Below are positions 55,217-64,000 of a DNA stretch of 64,000 nt, piece by piece; position 1 is the first letter of the stretch; each line of letters starts with the position of its first letter. A model generated the notes under the pieces. The model worked only from the letters and a program-made list of their open reading frames with translations. It was not told the origin of the DNA and did no database searches. The stretch lies in contig JARKIF010000078.1 in NCBI GenBank assembly GCA_029378245.1, positions 89,794-153,793 on the forward strand, given 5' to 3'. The stretch is from Roridomyces roridus (taxonomy: Eukaryota > Basidiomycota > Agaricomycetes > Agaricales > Mycenaceae). Position numbers and translations under genes: made by a program.

Positions 55217-57082
55217 TCACATGCCCGCAAAACCACGCTGCTGTTGCGGTTGGGAGGAGACTTGGCCACCCTGTTGGGTCAGAGGTACGAGGCCCGGCCC
55301 AGATGCAAATGCGGGTACGTTCTTCTCCTCCAGCTCCGCATATAGCACGCTCATCTCCTTGTGCTCCTTGCCCCAATTCTCTGCGTCCCATATCGTGTAC
55401 AGTCCCTGCTCCCCGCCCGGTACCTTGGCGCTCGGGGCCGTGCCAGACTCTTTGGTGATCCATAGACGCAATTCCTTGTGGTATCGCCAATTGCGGTTCC
55501 ATCTGCTCCGAGTTAGTACACGCTTCCCTTTCATCTCCAACTCACAGCTCCTGAGCCGCAACTTCTTGCAGCGCGTCCCTTGCACTCGCGTAGAACATGA
55601 AAAAGAGCGTCTCATCGCTAAATGCGCTGGCCTACAAATGGCGTCAGTGCGAGCATCACATCCCAGCGCACGCACTGACCTTGCTCGGTCCTGGCGGCGG
55701 GGCGTGAACGCTTGCATAGCACGCGGGAAGGTGAAAGTCGGGTTCGACAGCATGGGCCGCACTCTGGTCTGCCCACGGTGTTATGAAGGTGGAATACAGG
55801 TTTCCGTTGAAACCCATGTCGAGACCCATCGTCCCAAGATCTGTGCCCACACCGCCTAATCGCACGCTCCCACCTATCCGTCGTCCCGGTGCGTCAAAAT
55901 CAGCATCGCTCGCCTCGTGAATCATGGCTACCAGACTCATGAGCCCCCAGCGATCTGCTGCGCTCACTAGTACTTGTTGGGCAGGCGTCTGAGGATGAAG
56001 GTGCTGTCCCGTTAGTGGTTGATGCCCATGAGGGTGCAACAGCGCCGCCGAGTGTTGTAGAGCGCCTGAACTTGGGTGCGAGTTGTTGTTACCGGTACTG
56101 TTCCCATTCCCATTCCCGTTCTCTCCAAATTGTTGTGTACCGTTGGGATTCGGAGCAGAAGCCCACGCGGCAGCAGCGTTGGTTGCGCTCGATGCGTTTG
56201 CATTCGAGTTTGGTGGGTTTTGATTTTGTGAGGGTGCAGGATTAGAACTCGTTGCGTTCGCCTTTGTTTGTGTGAATGGAGCTGGTGTTGCGTTTGGTGG
56301 TGCCGGATTCGGAGGATTTGGATGCTGAGAGGCACACGACGAAAAGGTTAAAACCATGGCAAGAAACCAAGAAAGAAACGCACCCGTTTGTCGTCAAATG
56401 GCCCTGGATGCCTGCCCATCATGCCCATTCCACTCAAATTCAGCATGCCAGGAATTCCTCCCGCTCCTCCCGCTCCAAATAATCCCGGTGGTCCACCGGT
56501 ACCATTGTTTGCCGTCGTGTTGTTACTGGGCGGAGCGTTTTCACCCAACGCGGGAAAATCGTCCTGCGTAAGGTCTCGGGACGTCGTCGTATGTGGGTGT
56601 TGTGCGGGTTGTGACGCTGAGCCAGCCGATGCGTAGCTGGATGTACTTTGAGGTGTTCCAGTGGTCGGATTACTGGACGTTCCTGCGGGATTCGGAGGGG
56701 CACCCAACGCAGGGAAATCGTTGAGGTCCAGTGCTGCCTCTCCACTGCTACCCAATGCATGTTGCTGGGGTTGTTGTTGCTGCTGCTGGGCCTGCTGTTG
56801 TTGTTGCAAATGCGGCGGCAACCCTGCGTGTGCCAGCCCAAAGGGAAAGCTCGCGCCTCCTGCACCGTTGCTTGTTCCATTGCTTGCACGCGGCTGCATA
56901 AACGGAGACGCCAGCGGAACGCGCTGAGGAAGAAATTGGGCGCCCGGTAGTACACTTCGCGGTGGCATTGCATATGGTGGATAGGCTGCATTTGTCGATG
57001 GATTCGGGGGTGCTGTAGGCTGCGGAGTTTGCCTGTACTGCGTTTGTTGTGGAGCTACAGGGCGCTGCTGAGGCCTATTCAT
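55217..57082 (-). CDS. NOT2: CCR4-NOT complex subunit 2 (Not2/CNOT2)
   Basis: Scaffold subunit of the CCR4-NOT mRNA deadenylation and transcription complex. Start at 57082 ('MNRPQQRPVAPQQTQYRQ'). The N-terminal half is Pro/Gln/Asn-rich with poly-Gln runs (~56770-56810) and two copies of the conserved 'DLNDFPALG' / 'TQDDFPALGEN' motif, which typify Not2. The C-terminal NOT box is complete: 'DRWGLMSLVAMIHEASDAD', 'GTDLGTMGLDMGFNGNLYST', 'HLPACY', 'FSDETLFFMFYASARDALQE' with 'AAQELWNRNWRYHKELRLW' over an intron. A Gln/Gly-rich tail follows 'EEKNVPAFASGPGLVP'; TGA at 55217-55219. Starts 126 bp after the dynein tail gene's stop on the same strand. Confidence 0.93.
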
Positions 57083-57208
57083 GGTTTTCTGCGTGAAGCG
57101 TCGCTGAAAGGATAGCGGAACCTTGGATATTACATAATCCCGCCCCAACACTCCTGCATTAGGGAAATTACTATGTACAAGATACAATCCATGGGTAAAT
57201 GAGAGTGT

Positions 57209-60200
57209 CTAAAATCGCCTGGGAGTCAGGCCCTCTATCGACTGGTGCTCCAGTTCGTTCCGCGCCTTCAGGATCGCCGCGTGCATCTCCTTCATCGCGT
57301 TTCCGAGCTTGACACCGAACCGACTCAAGATGTCCCGCTGCCATGAATCATACTTGGCGTTCACCTTGGCCTGGACCTGTTCGTAGTCAATGACACAGAC
57401 GCCAAACGACTTTTGTGTGTCCGAGGTATCAAAGGTTGACCGCGTCTTCTTGATTTCCGTGAGCAACTGCTGCCAGTTGGCGAGCGAGTCTCCGAGCCGA
57501 TTAAACACATATTCCGCCTCCAGATCCCACAACGATTGGAACTGGAGCCATTTGCCCACGTACTCCGTCAGTTGTTGGACTTTGACTTCAATCAAAGCAA
57601 ATGGTCGCCCCAGAACATTGTCCGGTAGTTGTGTCAGCTGCAGGCGGTCGTCAGAACTGGTCCTGAAGAAAAAAAGACAGTGCTTACGAGGGAAGTGTAA
57701 TTTGTCTCCGTTACACTCGTGCCCTGCATCTGCAACCCAATCTCATAACGGGAGCTCTGTATCCGCCGCAGTCGACAAACAACGCCCAGCCAATCATGCA
57801 ACTGCCTTATCCAGTTTGCTCGCGCATACTCTATCGGCGGGTCCAAGAAGATGACTTGGTTCTGTATCCGAATTTCATGCACGATCGGTTTCAGACTCAT
57901 GCTCCCCTCCAAGAACTAAAAATCGTTAGCGGCTATCCACGACATGATGCATGCCCACCTTTTCTTCCTTCACGCGCTTGTCGCCACGGCGCTTGCTCGT
58001 AATATCCCGCAAAGCCGGACGTGTGTCCGCGTCGTCAGCTGTGCGGTCGAATTCCCCACACCAGACCTGCACGATCTGTACCAAACGCTGCAACAAAATA
58101 CCCTCTATCCGTCTGTCGAGTTCTGAAACCCATTGCTCCAAGTTTGCATAGCCCTCGAGGTTGAGCCGGTCGATGGCTGCTTGGACTTTGCCGAGCAATT
58201 CGGAAAACGCTTCTGTCGTATAAGAACACGTGGCGAGATCCTCGACTGCCCGCAAAATGTCCTTGTACAGGTCGATGACATTGTTCGTCTTGTCCTACAA
58301 TCCCAAGTCAGCAACAGATTGGGCTGAAAACAAAATTCGGACCTGGAGGACTGATATAACACTGGCAAACTCCCGCACAAACTGAATGTGTCGATTATCC
58401 CGACCATCGGCGCTGGACACATACCGCGCCGTCGAGTCGTACTGGTTCACGAAATGATCCCACTTGATGTTCATCCCTACATTGCAAGTCAGCACGCGAC
58501 AGAGACCGAGATTTCACTCACCCTTTGCGATCATTCGTTGCGAGTCATTCCGGTACTCCGCTACAAGCCACTCGATACCCTTGTTCTCATCCACAAGATC
58601 GAGTGTTTGCCCATATGTTCGTACCGTCTCCATAAGACTGACTGCGTGTGGATACACTCGCTTCGCATCCTTTGCCATATTCGTGATTGCGTGTGGCACT
58701 TGGAAGCCCAACCATAGCATATTCCGCACTTCTTTGAAGAGGGTGATGATTTGTGGGTCGAAATTGACCGCAAGTTGGAAGAGTGCGTTACTACCGCCCG
58801 CCCCGCTGCCTCGTGGTCGAATAATCTCGAACAGACGACCGTCGACGCCCATGTTTCGCCGATTGATGTCGTGCAACCATGCATCGTACACTGGGCGCGT
58901 GTCAAGCTTCTTGCGGAACGCACTGCTCTCCGACTGGAGCTTCTGCCCTTCTGCATACAACTCCCAACCCTTGCCAAGAACGTCCTCCACACGCTTCATA
59001 TAGGTCAAAAGTTGTCGTTCGATTTGACGTGCCCAGATGATCGCGCTGGCGATAGCAGGGAGATCCCGCATTTGCGACATGTGAGACGCTTCAGAGTCAC
59101 GGAAACGAGTTTTGAACTGATCTGCATGAGTGAAGAGCAGAGGGCATGGTGCAAACTCTTACCTTGTCATGGAGGTGCTTGATATCCTCCTTGACAGAGT
59201 CAATCAGTTGGGTTTGATATTCTTGGATCGCTCCGCGAATCTGACAATCTCAGTAAATTGGCCTGCGCTGTATGATGAACCCTCACCTTTGGTCTGACGA
59301 AAAGGGCGTTGAACTTTGAGAAAACCCGGAACATTTCGTTAGCATTGCGTGCCGTCCCAAGGCGATCTCGGAGACGGGCAATGATCTGATTCTCGACGCG
59401 TGCAACGCGTTCATTGTACGCATTCTCGGCAGCCACCCAAATCTCAGTCCCCTCGACGGAAACATCGAGCACGTCTATGCGCTTGACGACCTCGTAAGCC
59501 TCCTTGACCTCTTCCTCCATATCCATCCCACCAATGCCCATGTCCAAGACGCTCCCACTGATGCCACGGGTTGGACCAGTCATCACTGCAAGTTGCTCAT
59601 GCTGCTTGCGCCACTCGCGCAGGTAACGCGTCCTTTCCTGCAGCTTGGCATGCGCATGCACCACCTTGATGGGGATGAATTTCTCTGAACGTTTACGCGT
59701 GACCTCACGCGCGACGTTGGTGAACTCCTTGATCTGGTCGTCCCATGTGCGGAATATGGTCGTGACCTGGCCGAGAAGAGAGTCGAACGTCTCGTACGGA
59801 GTGTAGGGCAGCCGATGTGATGTTAGGATGCGCACGAGCTGGTCGTTGAAATCACGTGAGATTGCCTCGACGAGCGGCAACGCACGCCGAATTGGGTAGG
59901 GTGAGATCTTGATCTTCCGGCAGATATGCCCAAAGATGAGCGTGATCGACTCCTGGATCTTGGTGAGGTCGGTCGCAGACAGCAGCTCGTTTAGAGGAAA
60001 GTCCTTCATCAGCAGGTTGTATTTGTGTACGACCTCCGTCGCATCCTTGAACCCAGTGTCGGCAATGAAACTGACGGTGGCGCGGAAGCGTTTGGCATTG
60101 CGCAGGCAATCCATGACCATGGCCACTTGCTCGGTCGCCAGCTGGGCGTCAATGCCCTCGAGTTCGCGCTCGAGACTGAGCCAAAAGTTGATTTCCTGCG

Positions 60201-61195
60201 ACGCTGTACCCGAGGTAACATCTCGAGTAAGTTTCGTAACGGCTTGGATAGATTTAATCCAAGAGTTGACGTTTGAATGCAGCGAGTTGAGAAAAGTGCT
60301 GTCGTTGAGCAATTTCGGCGGGAGGTCACTGATACTCGGACGAGTCCCAGCAGCTTTGGCCTAAGACTATTCAGTTGGCTGGCACCACAGTCTGAGTGGG
60401 GACGCACCTGTTCGACCGCTCGCTGGATATTGGGGTGAATGATAAGGTGCGTTTCGGGAATTTCGACATTTTGCTGCAGATGCAGCAACGAAAGCTCGAG
60501 TTCCGCAAACTTTTTCTTGGTCATTGGAATACCCATCTTGCTGTCACCAGCACCCCTGCCTGCTCCTCGTGAGCCCACGAAAGCGTCGAACCAGGGTTTA
60601 ACACCAAAGGAGACGACGGCATGAAGACTCTCGTACGGGGTTTCGTCGCCGCCAAAGAGATTGAGGAAGTGGAGTTGGGTTGCGAGAGGCGCAGAAGGGT
60701 CCAATACCGGACTGCGTTTGATGAGCGCAAGGGTCGTTACGTGAGAATGGTGGTATGTGAGTTGCGCGGTTAGAGAATACTCGTACGACGGGACCTCGTC
60801 TGACCATGAATTGAGCCCAGGGAAATCGAAGAAAACCAAGCAGACGCACCTTCTGCGCCGTCCTCTGTATTAAACTTGGATTTCACGACATAGAGCACGG
60901 CGGTAGGGTCTGAGGCAAACTTGGCGACGCGTTCGTCAAAGTTGTCTTCAAAGAGACCCTCCAAGTCTTCCGGGGCGGCCGCTATAACTGGGGGCAGCAA
61001 TGAACGGAGATAAACGCGGAATAGTTCAGTTTCAAATTGGGGCTGTTGCTGGTCGAGGCCATTCGAGTTGCCGTTCACAAGGGTCGGTTGTGCGAGGCCA
61101 TTCGAGTTGCCGTTCACAAGGGTCAGTTGTGCGGGGTCCATGCAGCGGGGCCTCCGTCTCTTTGGATTCCTGGGACGAGCAAAGTTAGCGCGCAT
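57209..61195 (-). CDS. Cytoplasmic dynein heavy chain, tail part only (split dhc1-type gene)
   Basis: Encodes about 1100-1200 residues of the cytoplasmic dynein heavy-chain tail (DHC_N1 region), which dimerises and binds intermediate and light-intermediate chains for nuclear migration and transport. Start at 61195 ('[18 protein letters not shown]') or 61141 ('[16 protein letters not shown]'). Conserved parts include '[20 protein letters not shown]', '[18 protein letters not shown]', '[20 protein letters not shown]', '[21 protein letters not shown]' pattern at ~59370-59440 and '[20 protein letters not shown]'. The frame stops at 57209-57211 just after 'ELEHQSIEG', where other dyneins go on into linker and AAA motor; NOT2 starts 126 bp on. 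So the motor must be encoded elsewhere, as reported for agaricomycetes such as Schizophyllum. Introns are short and few in the long exons. Confidence 0.9.
61055..61132. repeat. 39-bp tandem duplication in the dynein tail gene
   Basis: Two adjacent copies, 61055-61093 and 61094-61132, differ at one base. On the minus strand they give a duplicated 13-residue unit containing '[10 protein letters not shown]' near the N terminus. In-frame, so probably tolerated. Confidence 0.9.
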
Positions 61196-61304
61196 GGTGG
61201 TCGTGTAGAAGGCATGGTGCACACCAGAGCCTGGAGGTTGTGAGGAGGTCGTGAGCGAGGTAAAGTGATGATCGGGACTCTTGTGCAAATACCGCGTCCT
61301 GCTT
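61196..61304. promoter_or_regulatory. 109-bp divergent promoter between dynein tail gene and PPH3
   Basis: The start codons of the two genes lie 109 bp apart and face away from each other (163 bp if the dynein start is 61141). Promoter and leaders must be compressed or shared. No TATA box seen. Confidence 0.5.
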
Positions 61305-62398
61305 ATGAGTGACCTCGACGAGTACGCGTTCGTATCTTGCCTTTACCTCTGTCTGATGACCCCAGGCAGATTGAGAAGCTCAAACGCTGCGAGCCCATCT
61401 CTGAGGAGCAGGTCAAGCGGCTCTGCATCAAGGCCCGCGAAATTCTCATCGAAGAAGCAAATGTGCAGCATATCGACTCTCCGGTCACCATCTGTGGCGA
61501 CATCCACGGCCAATTCTTCGATCTCATGGAGCTCTTCTCTGTCGGCGGATTTTGCCCCAACACAAACTACCTCTTCATGGGGGACTTTGTCGACCGCGGC
61601 TTCTACAGTGTCGAAACCTTTCTTCTTCTTCTGGCACTCAAAGTGCGCTATCCGGAGAGGATGACCCTCATACGCGGAAACCACGAGTCGCGTCAGATAA
61701 CACAAGTATACGGTTTTTACGACGAGTGTCAGCGCAAGTACGGCGGCAGCAATGTCTGGCGTTGGTGCTGCGAAGTATTCGACTACCTCGCTCTCGGCGC
61801 CATTGTTGACGGTCGCGTCTTTGGCGTACACGGTGGCCTCAGCCCCAACCTTCAGAGCATTGACCAGGTATTCGTCATCTCGATGTAAGGTCCAAGTGTT
61901 CATGTCCCCCAGATCCGCTCAATAGACCGGAAGCAGGAGGTCCCACACGATGGGCCTATGTGTGACCTTCTCTGGTCTGATCCAGATGGTACAGTTGTCT
62001 CGCTATCATCTTTTCTGGGCTCACAGTCTTCCAGAAATACAAGGATGGGGCCTGTCTCCCCGTGGCGCTGGTTACCTCTTTGGAGCAGACATCACGAAAC
62101 AATTTGCGCACAACAACGGCCTCGACCTGATCGCCCGTGCTCACCAACTTGCCATGGAGGGTTACAAACTAATGTTTGACCGCACGATTGTCACGGTGTG
62201 GAGTGCGCCAAACTACTGCTATCGGTGTGTATTCTCGTTGCGACCATCCTCTATCTTACGCCTAGCAGATGCGGTAACGTCGCGTCGATCCTCGAGCTTG
62301 ACGAGCATCTCGCGCAGGAGTACAAGGTGTTTTCGCATGCACCCCTCGATGTGCGTTCGGTGCCGGCAAAAAGACCACCGGCGGACTATTTCCTTTAG
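61305..62398 (+). CDS. PPH3: Protein phosphatase 4 catalytic subunit
   Basis: Ser/Thr phosphatase of the PPP family acting in DNA-damage recovery. Exon 1 is 17 nt of coding sequence ('MSDLDE' with the junction), then a 46-nt intron. Motifs are all present: '[18 protein letters not shown]' (GDxHG), '[19 protein letters not shown]' (GDxVDRG), '[20 protein letters not shown]' (GNHE), '[15 protein letters not shown]', then over introns '[20 protein letters not shown]', '[16 protein letters not shown]', '[14 protein letters not shown]', and '[14 protein letters not shown]'. Ends 'KRPPADYFL', with the methylated C-terminal Leu typical of PP2A/PP4/PP6. PP4 over PP2A or Sit4 is favoured by '[16 protein letters not shown]' and the 'RGAGYLFG' context. 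Confidence 0.92.
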
Positions 62399-62562
62399 AT
62401 ATATTGTACCTTTTCACCCGCTGTATCACTGACGACCATCTCGTGCCCGAAAAAAAGTACATGTATTTTACAATCTAGGAAGGAAACTCGTCTTGCCAGG
62501 AATGATATCTACTCTTTGCAGCATCTGCCGTCAACCACTCGACCTCAAAACCCTTGAGTCGA

Positions 62563-63703
62563 TTAAGCGTTTCCAAGCCACGGCGACTCAATTTCCCCTT
62601 CTTGTAGTTGAATACACAGAGGGATAACGCAGGGGCGCGACTGCATCATTTCGACAACAGAGACGCAGTCATCGTCCGTCTTGATCCCATTCAGAGTCAG
62701 ATGGCGTAGCTCTGGTCCCAATGGGCGATCCGTCTGATGGCTCATTAGCTGTGGTAGGAGGTCCGGGAGACTACATTTCCCCGTGAGGCGAAGTTCGCAG
62801 AGGCTTGGGGCGTTGATTAGGATAGAGAGAATGTCCGGAGCCGAAGATGTTCGGCTGGTGAGTCTCCGCAGCCGGCATGTAGACTGCTGGAGAAATGGGA
62901 TAACCAGTGTGCTTTCTGCGTCATCGTGAAGGAAAAGTTCCTCCAATGATGGGCACAAAAGAACGCCCAGAAGCGAGGTATTGTTGACGAAAAGTTTGCG
63001 CAAACGGGGGCAGCTCGATGTGAGCTACGAGCTGGGTACGCCGACAAAGGTCATGAGCTTGAGCTCAACCAGACTCACGGCAAGCTGTAGCTGTTGGAGA
63101 GCAAGGTGCGATATCTTGCAAGCCGATGCATGCACGCTGTATCTGAGCCCAAGGGCAACACCAAAGGCATTGAACCCATCAGGCTGACCTCTGAAAGACG
63201 GGGTGCGATTTCAAATGCCCGACACACTTTCGGGCGAGCGACGTAAATCATAGAAATCGACGCCGCGCAGGAAGGGTATCTGCATGGATTGGTCCAGAGG
63301 CGAGTCCCGAACCTCCCATCTGCAGTTTGACGCTGTTCCCAACGTGGTGAATGTGGGATTAAAGTTGGAGCGCAGTCGTTTCTCCAGCGGTCGACGTGTA
63401 TGGACAGGGCGCTCGCTTGCGACCTATCAAGATGGTGGCGATGACACGCAACGGCAGACCACGCTCGATATTGGACCAGATGCTGGTAAAGAGAACGTAG
63501 CTGCTCTCCATGTCTTGCAGACGCTGTCCGAGTACCCAGATATTCCTCGTGTCTTGGCGCAAGTGATTGAATATTCGCCCAGAATGTCGAGTGGGAGGCG
63601 GCGAAACGATGTGCAGCTGCTCTTCACTGCCCAACTCCAGTTGAGATAGCAGGGAATCCCAATGTTCAGAGGGCGCGTGGGATGGAAATCGATCGGCCGT
63701 CAT
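62563..63703 (-). CDS. F-box/leucine-rich-repeat-like gene, possibly decayed
   Basis: Likely one of the many agaricomycete F-box genes. A start at 63703 ('MTADRFPSHAPSEHWDSL') is possible. An F-box-like stretch is visible in one frame ('RRLPLDILGE', later 'SVCKTWRAATFSLPA', ~63500-63610), but its usual continuation ('SIWSNIE', then 'HLDRSQASALSIHV') falls in the two other frames within about 120 nt. The LRR part is better: 'SHLALQQLQLA', a 54-nt intron with a GTGAGT donor that removes an in-frame TAG at 63025-63027, then 'LTSSCPRLRKLFVNNTSLL' and 'PSLEELFLHDD', 'APSLCELRLTGKCSLPDLLP', 'ELRHLTLNGIKTDDDCVSV'. The end at 62563 is uncertain. Either a broken gene or one with introns I failed to place. 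Confidence 0.4.
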
Positions 63704-63831
63704 GGTGGGGTGGGAAGAGATAAATTGATTTTTCTTCCGCGGGCCGGCCTTGCGTACGCCTTTTTCCGACTCCGATGGACATCTCAAAGTCGATAGGCAT
63801 CGACACCTTCTTTCAGTCCTGACCCAATCCA

Positions 63832-64000
63832 TGACGCCAGACTATAAACAATCTTCTTCAGGCACTCACTCCAGCCCACCCCCTGTCGCCAGTTCGCACT
63901 ACTTCGTCTGTCCCACCTGCCCATCTACATCGACTCTTACAACACAAAATCTGCCAATGCCTCGATTGCAGTCCTGAAGGGCCTCCTTCACAGCCGCAGT
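63832..64000 (+). CDS. Possible 5' part of an unidentified gene at the right edge
   Basis: An ATG at 63832 opens a Ser/Thr/Pro-rich frame ending at 63979. A second frame, open to the edge, reads 'YIDSYNTKSANASIAVLKGL', which looks more like folded protein. A splice could join them, but the window ends too soon to decide. No family recognised. Confidence 0.25.

Noticed and set aside
63020..63080. In-frame TAG in the LRR part of the F-box-like gene
   Set aside because: It lies inside a 54-nt segment with a perfect GTGAGT donor and a TAG acceptor, so it is probably intronic.
1..64000. tRNA, rRNA or CRISPR features
   Set aside because: I found no cloverleaf-like B-box pattern, rRNA block or regular spacer array by eye; a tRNA search program would be decisive for tRNAs.

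Overview
The window is nuclear DNA of a basidiomycete fungus, most likely an agaricomycete. It carries about 34 protein genes on both strands, nearly all cut by many short introns of about 41-57 nt with GT...AG ends. The families point the same way: a FunK1-type kinase, DUF6533 and DUF6534 seven-helix proteins, a WD40-peptidase fusion of the Dug2 type, an Msb2-like signalling mucin, and a dynein heavy chain gene that ends after the tail. I saw no rRNA, tRNA, CRISPR array, transposase or viral gene. Coordinates given for genes run from start codon to stop codon and include introns; splice junctions were read by eye.

Left part (1-26.7 kb), mostly conserved housekeeping genes: cohesin loader SCC2 (5' end outside the window), a Sec14-like lipid transfer protein, a family III CoA-transferase, a Lys/Glu-rich nuclear-type protein, a secreted GH43 arabinanase, DUG2, an Msb2-like mucin, acetolactate synthase ILV2, RHO1, auxilin SWA2, mitochondrial HSP10 and succinate dehydrogenase anchor SDH4. 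MSB2-type mucins and Rho1 act in cell-surface signalling, and CHS7 further right serves chitin synthase export.

Middle part (27-50 kb), more accessory: a Zn2Cys6 regulator, a DUF6533 membrane protein, an MFS transporter divergent from a salicylate-hydroxylase-like FAD monooxygenase, a DUF6534 membrane protein, then a very tight head-to-tail trio (FunK1 kinase, DXD-motif glycosyltransferase, helical-repeat-like protein). After ribosomal protein uL23 comes a lineage-specific stretch: a coiled-coil protein whose C-terminal zinc knuckle appears only after splicing, a secreted protein with a duplicated module joined by an Ala-Pro linker, an orphan, and a second coiled-coil protein whose N terminus resembles the first.

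Right part (50-64 kb), conserved again: signal peptidase subunit SPC2, splicing factor SRRM1, CHS7, proteasome beta-4 PRE1, CCR4-NOT subunit NOT2, the dynein tail gene, PP4 phosphatase PPH3, a poor-quality F-box/LRR gene and an unidentified gene running off the edge. Several gene pairs share short divergent promoters (PPH3/dynein, SPC2/SRRM1, SDH4/Zn2Cys6, RHO1/SWA2).

The observations most worth following are the split dynein gene, the zinc-knuckle coiled-coil gene and its relative, the duplicated secreted protein with an intron in only one copy, start codons isolated on their own exon in two genes, and an apparent single-base loss near the end of the glycosyltransferase gene.
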